Source: an uncultured Rickettsiales bacterium
Lineage (GTDB): Bacteria > Pseudomonadota > Alphaproteobacteria > Rs-D84
DNA: 5,361 nucleotides
NCBI GenBank assembly: GCA_900549365.1
Contig: UROD01000058.1
Location: 1 to 5,361 of the forward strand
Direction of reading: 5' to 3'
Shown: positions 4,892 through 5,361 of the stretch, piece by piece
Layout: each line of letters starts with the position of its first letter
Position numbering within the stretch: the first letter of the stretch is position 1
Position numbers and translations under genes: made by a program
Notes under the pieces: generated by a model
Database searches by the model: none
What the model was told of the DNA's origin: nothing
What the model saw: only the letters and a program-made list of their open reading frames with translations

Positions 4892-5361
4892 ATGAGCGAC
4901 GATAAAAACAACAGCAATCCACCAACCGATAAAGCGCAGGGCGCACAGCAGTTTTGCAGTTTTTGCGGTAAATCCGTGTACGAGGTTAAAAAACTGGTTC
5001 GCGGACGCAATGTTTGCATTTGTGATGAATGCATCAACCTGTGCAATGATATCATGGCGGACGACCTGCGGGGCGAGGTTAACAAAGAAGCGGCCAAGTT
5101 GCCAACACCGTCCCAGATATATAATTTCTTGAATGAATATATCATTGGTCAAGATGCGGCAAAGCGCACGTTGGCGGTGGCGGTTTATAACCACTATAAA
5201 CGTCACAGTGTGGCGATGTCGTCAAATGTTGAAATTCAAAAGTCCAATGTTTTGCTGATTGGGCCAACGGGGACGGGTAAAACGTTGTTTGCGCAAACGT
5301 TGGCGCGTATTTTGGATGTGCCATTTGCTATTGCTGATGCCACCACTTTGACAGAGGCGGG
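4892..5361 (+). CDS. clpX: ATP-dependent Clp protease ATP-binding subunit ClpX, N-terminal part (runs off the right edge)
   Basis: ClpX is the AAA+ unfoldase that recognises substrates and feeds them to ClpP. The visible 156 codons include the N-terminal zinc-binding domain, with C22-x2-C25 (FCSFCGKSVYEVKKL) and C44-x2-C47 (ICDECINLC), which dimerises and binds adaptors and substrates. They are followed by PTPSQIYNFLNEYIIGQDAA (71-90) and the Walker A motif GPTGTGKT (124-131, Lys130). The final residues ADATTLTEAG (148-157) are the conserved ClpX segment just after Walker A; Walker B, sensors and pore loops lie outside the window. The first about 19 residues are a polar, low-conservation lead. 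The ATG at 4892 is preceded by AAGGGA (4877-4882) 9 nt upstream. It sits directly behind clpP in the same operon. Confidence 0.97.
   Translation, partial: MSDDKNNSNPPTDKAQGAQQFCSFCGKSVYEVKKLVRGRNVCICDECINLCNDIMADDLRGEVNKEAAKLPTPSQIYNFLNEYIIGQDAAKRTLAVAVYNHYKRHSVAMSSNVEIQKSNVLLIGPTGTGKTLFAQTLARILDVPFAIADATTLTEA

Overview
The window looks like a housekeeping stretch of an alphaproteobacterial chromosome of moderate GC. The main reasons are an orphan cell-cycle-type adenine methyltransferase of the CcrM family (GANTC specificity in characterised members), an RNase HII gene in the same neighbourhood, and a clpP-clpX pair. The exact lineage cannot be read from the sequence. An uncultured, possibly host- or gut-associated alphaproteobacterium is only a guess. 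The standard genetic code fits: TGA ends several genes and TGG encodes Trp.

Layout. On the left, three minus-strand genes form a tight apparent operon transcribed leftwards: nrdR (start 2492, end 1992), a periplasmic soluble lytic transglycosylase (1982-258), and rnhB (start 241, running off the left edge). Gaps are 9 and 16 nt. A plausible promoter at 2501-2529 would place the transcript start almost on the nrdR ATG. Diverging from it across about 160 bp is ccrM (2656-3756, plus strand). Its stop codon lies in the loop of a bidirectional rho-independent terminator that also ends the next, convergent gene. That gene (4118-3777, minus) encodes a 113-residue charged, helix-rich protein I do not recognise, with its own promoter (perfect -35) and Shine-Dalgarno. 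On the right, clpP (4286-4867) has an extended -10 promoter whose spacer carries a GANTC site and a 10-bp palindrome. It is followed 24 nt later by clpX (4892 to the right edge, N-terminal 156 codons only).

How the genes relate. ClpP and ClpX form the ATP-dependent ClpXP protease. CcrM would methylate GANTC sites, including the one in the clpP promoter, so a methylation link from ccrM to clpPX is conceivable but unproven. NrdR (repressor of ribonucleotide reductase genes), RNase HII (removal of ribonucleotides from DNA) and the transglycosylase (wall turnover) are an unlike set sharing one transcript. There is no mobile element, CRISPR array, RNA gene or defence system visible. The items most worth checking are the DCPY variant of the methyltransferase catalytic motif, the promoter-embedded GANTC site, the apparently leaderless nrdR, and the unrecognised small helical protein.
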